The notes under the pieces are model-generated. The model searched no databases. It was not told the DNA's origin and saw nothing but the letters and a program-made list of their open reading frames with translations. Shown here one piece after another: positions 63,786-64,000 of a stretch of 64,000 bases of DNA. Each line of letters opens with the position of its first letter. Positions within the stretch are counted from its first letter, which is position 1. Source of the DNA: JACOTK01 sp963743945 (lineage in GTDB: Bacteria; Actinomycetota; Acidimicrobiia; Acidimicrobiales; CADCSY01); assembly GCA_963743945.1 (NCBI GenBank), contig CAVURO010000001.1, forward strand, positions 62,001 through 126,000, given 5' to 3'. Made by a program: the position numbers and the translations under genes.

Positions 63786-64000
63786 TCAGCTCGCGAAGTC
63801 CTCGGGATTCACGTCATCGATGAATGCCCGGAACTCGTCGACGATGTGATCCTGCTCCTCCGGCTCTTCGGGTATCGGCCCGGCTGCGACATCGAGCACG
63901 GCCTCCTCGACGAACACCGGCGCCTGCACGCGCACGGCCAAGGCCATCGCATCGGATGGTCTGCTCGAAACGACGTGCACCTGGCCTGCATGCTCCAGCA
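63786..64000 (-). CDS. DUF151/bifunctional-nuclease family protein, C-terminal part; 5' end outside window
   Basis: The last 71 residues are visible in frame to the window edge. They include the family segment VHVVSSRPSDAMALAVR and APVFVEEAVLD, then an acidic tail (PEEPEEQDHIVDEF). DUF151 proteins are often called bifunctional nucleases, a name from one plant homolog; in actinobacteria their role is unclear. It is followed by the K+ channel gene on the same strand. Confidence 0.88.
   Translation of the reverse strand, partial: LEHAGQVHVVSSRPSDAMALAVRVQAPVFVEEAVLDVAAGPIPEEPEEQDHIVDEFRAFIDDVNPEDFAS

Overview
The window is GC-rich, almost fully coding and dense with short operons. GTG starts are frequent, stop/start overlaps (ATGA, GTGA, TTGA) are common, and many genes have purine-rich Shine-Dalgarno sequences. 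Gene content points to an actinobacterium: a DUF3151 protein, a DesA-like acyl-ACP desaturase, an AftD-like 1,484-residue envelope glycosyltransferase, a Rv1127c-like truncated PPDK, and many acyl-CoA enzymes. An Acidimicrobiia-type environmental actinobacterium fits best, but that is inference. I saw no rRNA, tRNA, CRISPR array, insertion sequence or prophage, and no gene-free stretch longer than about 200 bases.

Layout. 1-2642 (+): the 3' end of an acyl-CoA synthetase, an M20 peptidase and a coupled cysteine-rich protein. 2690-8780 (-): a secreted Thr-rich-linker protein, typA, a small zinc-ribbon-like protein, RNase D, a rhodanese, mobA and a DUF3151 protein. 8881-17665: housekeeping and lipid genes, namely an alpha/beta hydrolase with a probable frameshift, an atypical pyruvate kinase, a fatty-acyl-CoA synthetase, an MFS transporter, GDPD, an adenylate kinase and an acyl-ACP desaturase. 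17760-32827: a cell-envelope glycan block with two GT-C mannosyltransferase-like proteins, a flavin oxidoreductase, two GT2-methyltransferase fusions, a GT4 enzyme, the AftD-like protein and another large membrane protein. 33029-35350: a K+-independent proton-pumping pyrophosphatase ending in a textbook terminator. 35441-38668: three consecutive alpha/beta-hydrolase-fold genes, one without its nucleophile. 38744-42357 (-): a coupled pair made of a truncated PPDK-like protein and a PhoU/DUF47-like fusion. 42533-45685: a MenB/BadI-type crotonase divergent from a four-gene operon of ferredoxin, two (putative) ferritin-like proteins and a small protein. 45759-49930: an amidohydrolase, an HSL-type esterase, and an SDR/MaoC pair. 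49952-57000: a V4R-GAF-GGDEF-EAL protein, an SDR, and two related SGNH/acyltransferase envelope proteins. 57095-62654: a beta-oxidation cluster of two acyl-CoA dehydrogenases (one split by an apparent one-base deletion), a MaoC hydratase, an acyl-CoA ligase and a MerR regulator. 62774-64000: a K+ channel and the start of a DUF151 gene.

The recurring theme is CoA-thioester catabolism: three AMP-forming acyl-CoA ligases, two acyl-CoA dehydrogenases, two MaoC hydratases, SDR dehydrogenases, and a ring-cleavage-type crotonase. The best candidate for an undescribed system is the ferredoxin/diiron operon at 43401-45685. Its make-up (a diiron protein of about 290 residues, a helical partner of about 260, a protein of about 100 and an electron carrier) recalls multicomponent ring epoxidases such as PaaABCE, without recognisable sequence identity. 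The second candidate is the PhoU-like/PPDK-like pair. A genome-style oddity is that several genes end inside short tandem repeats whose unit carries the stop codon.
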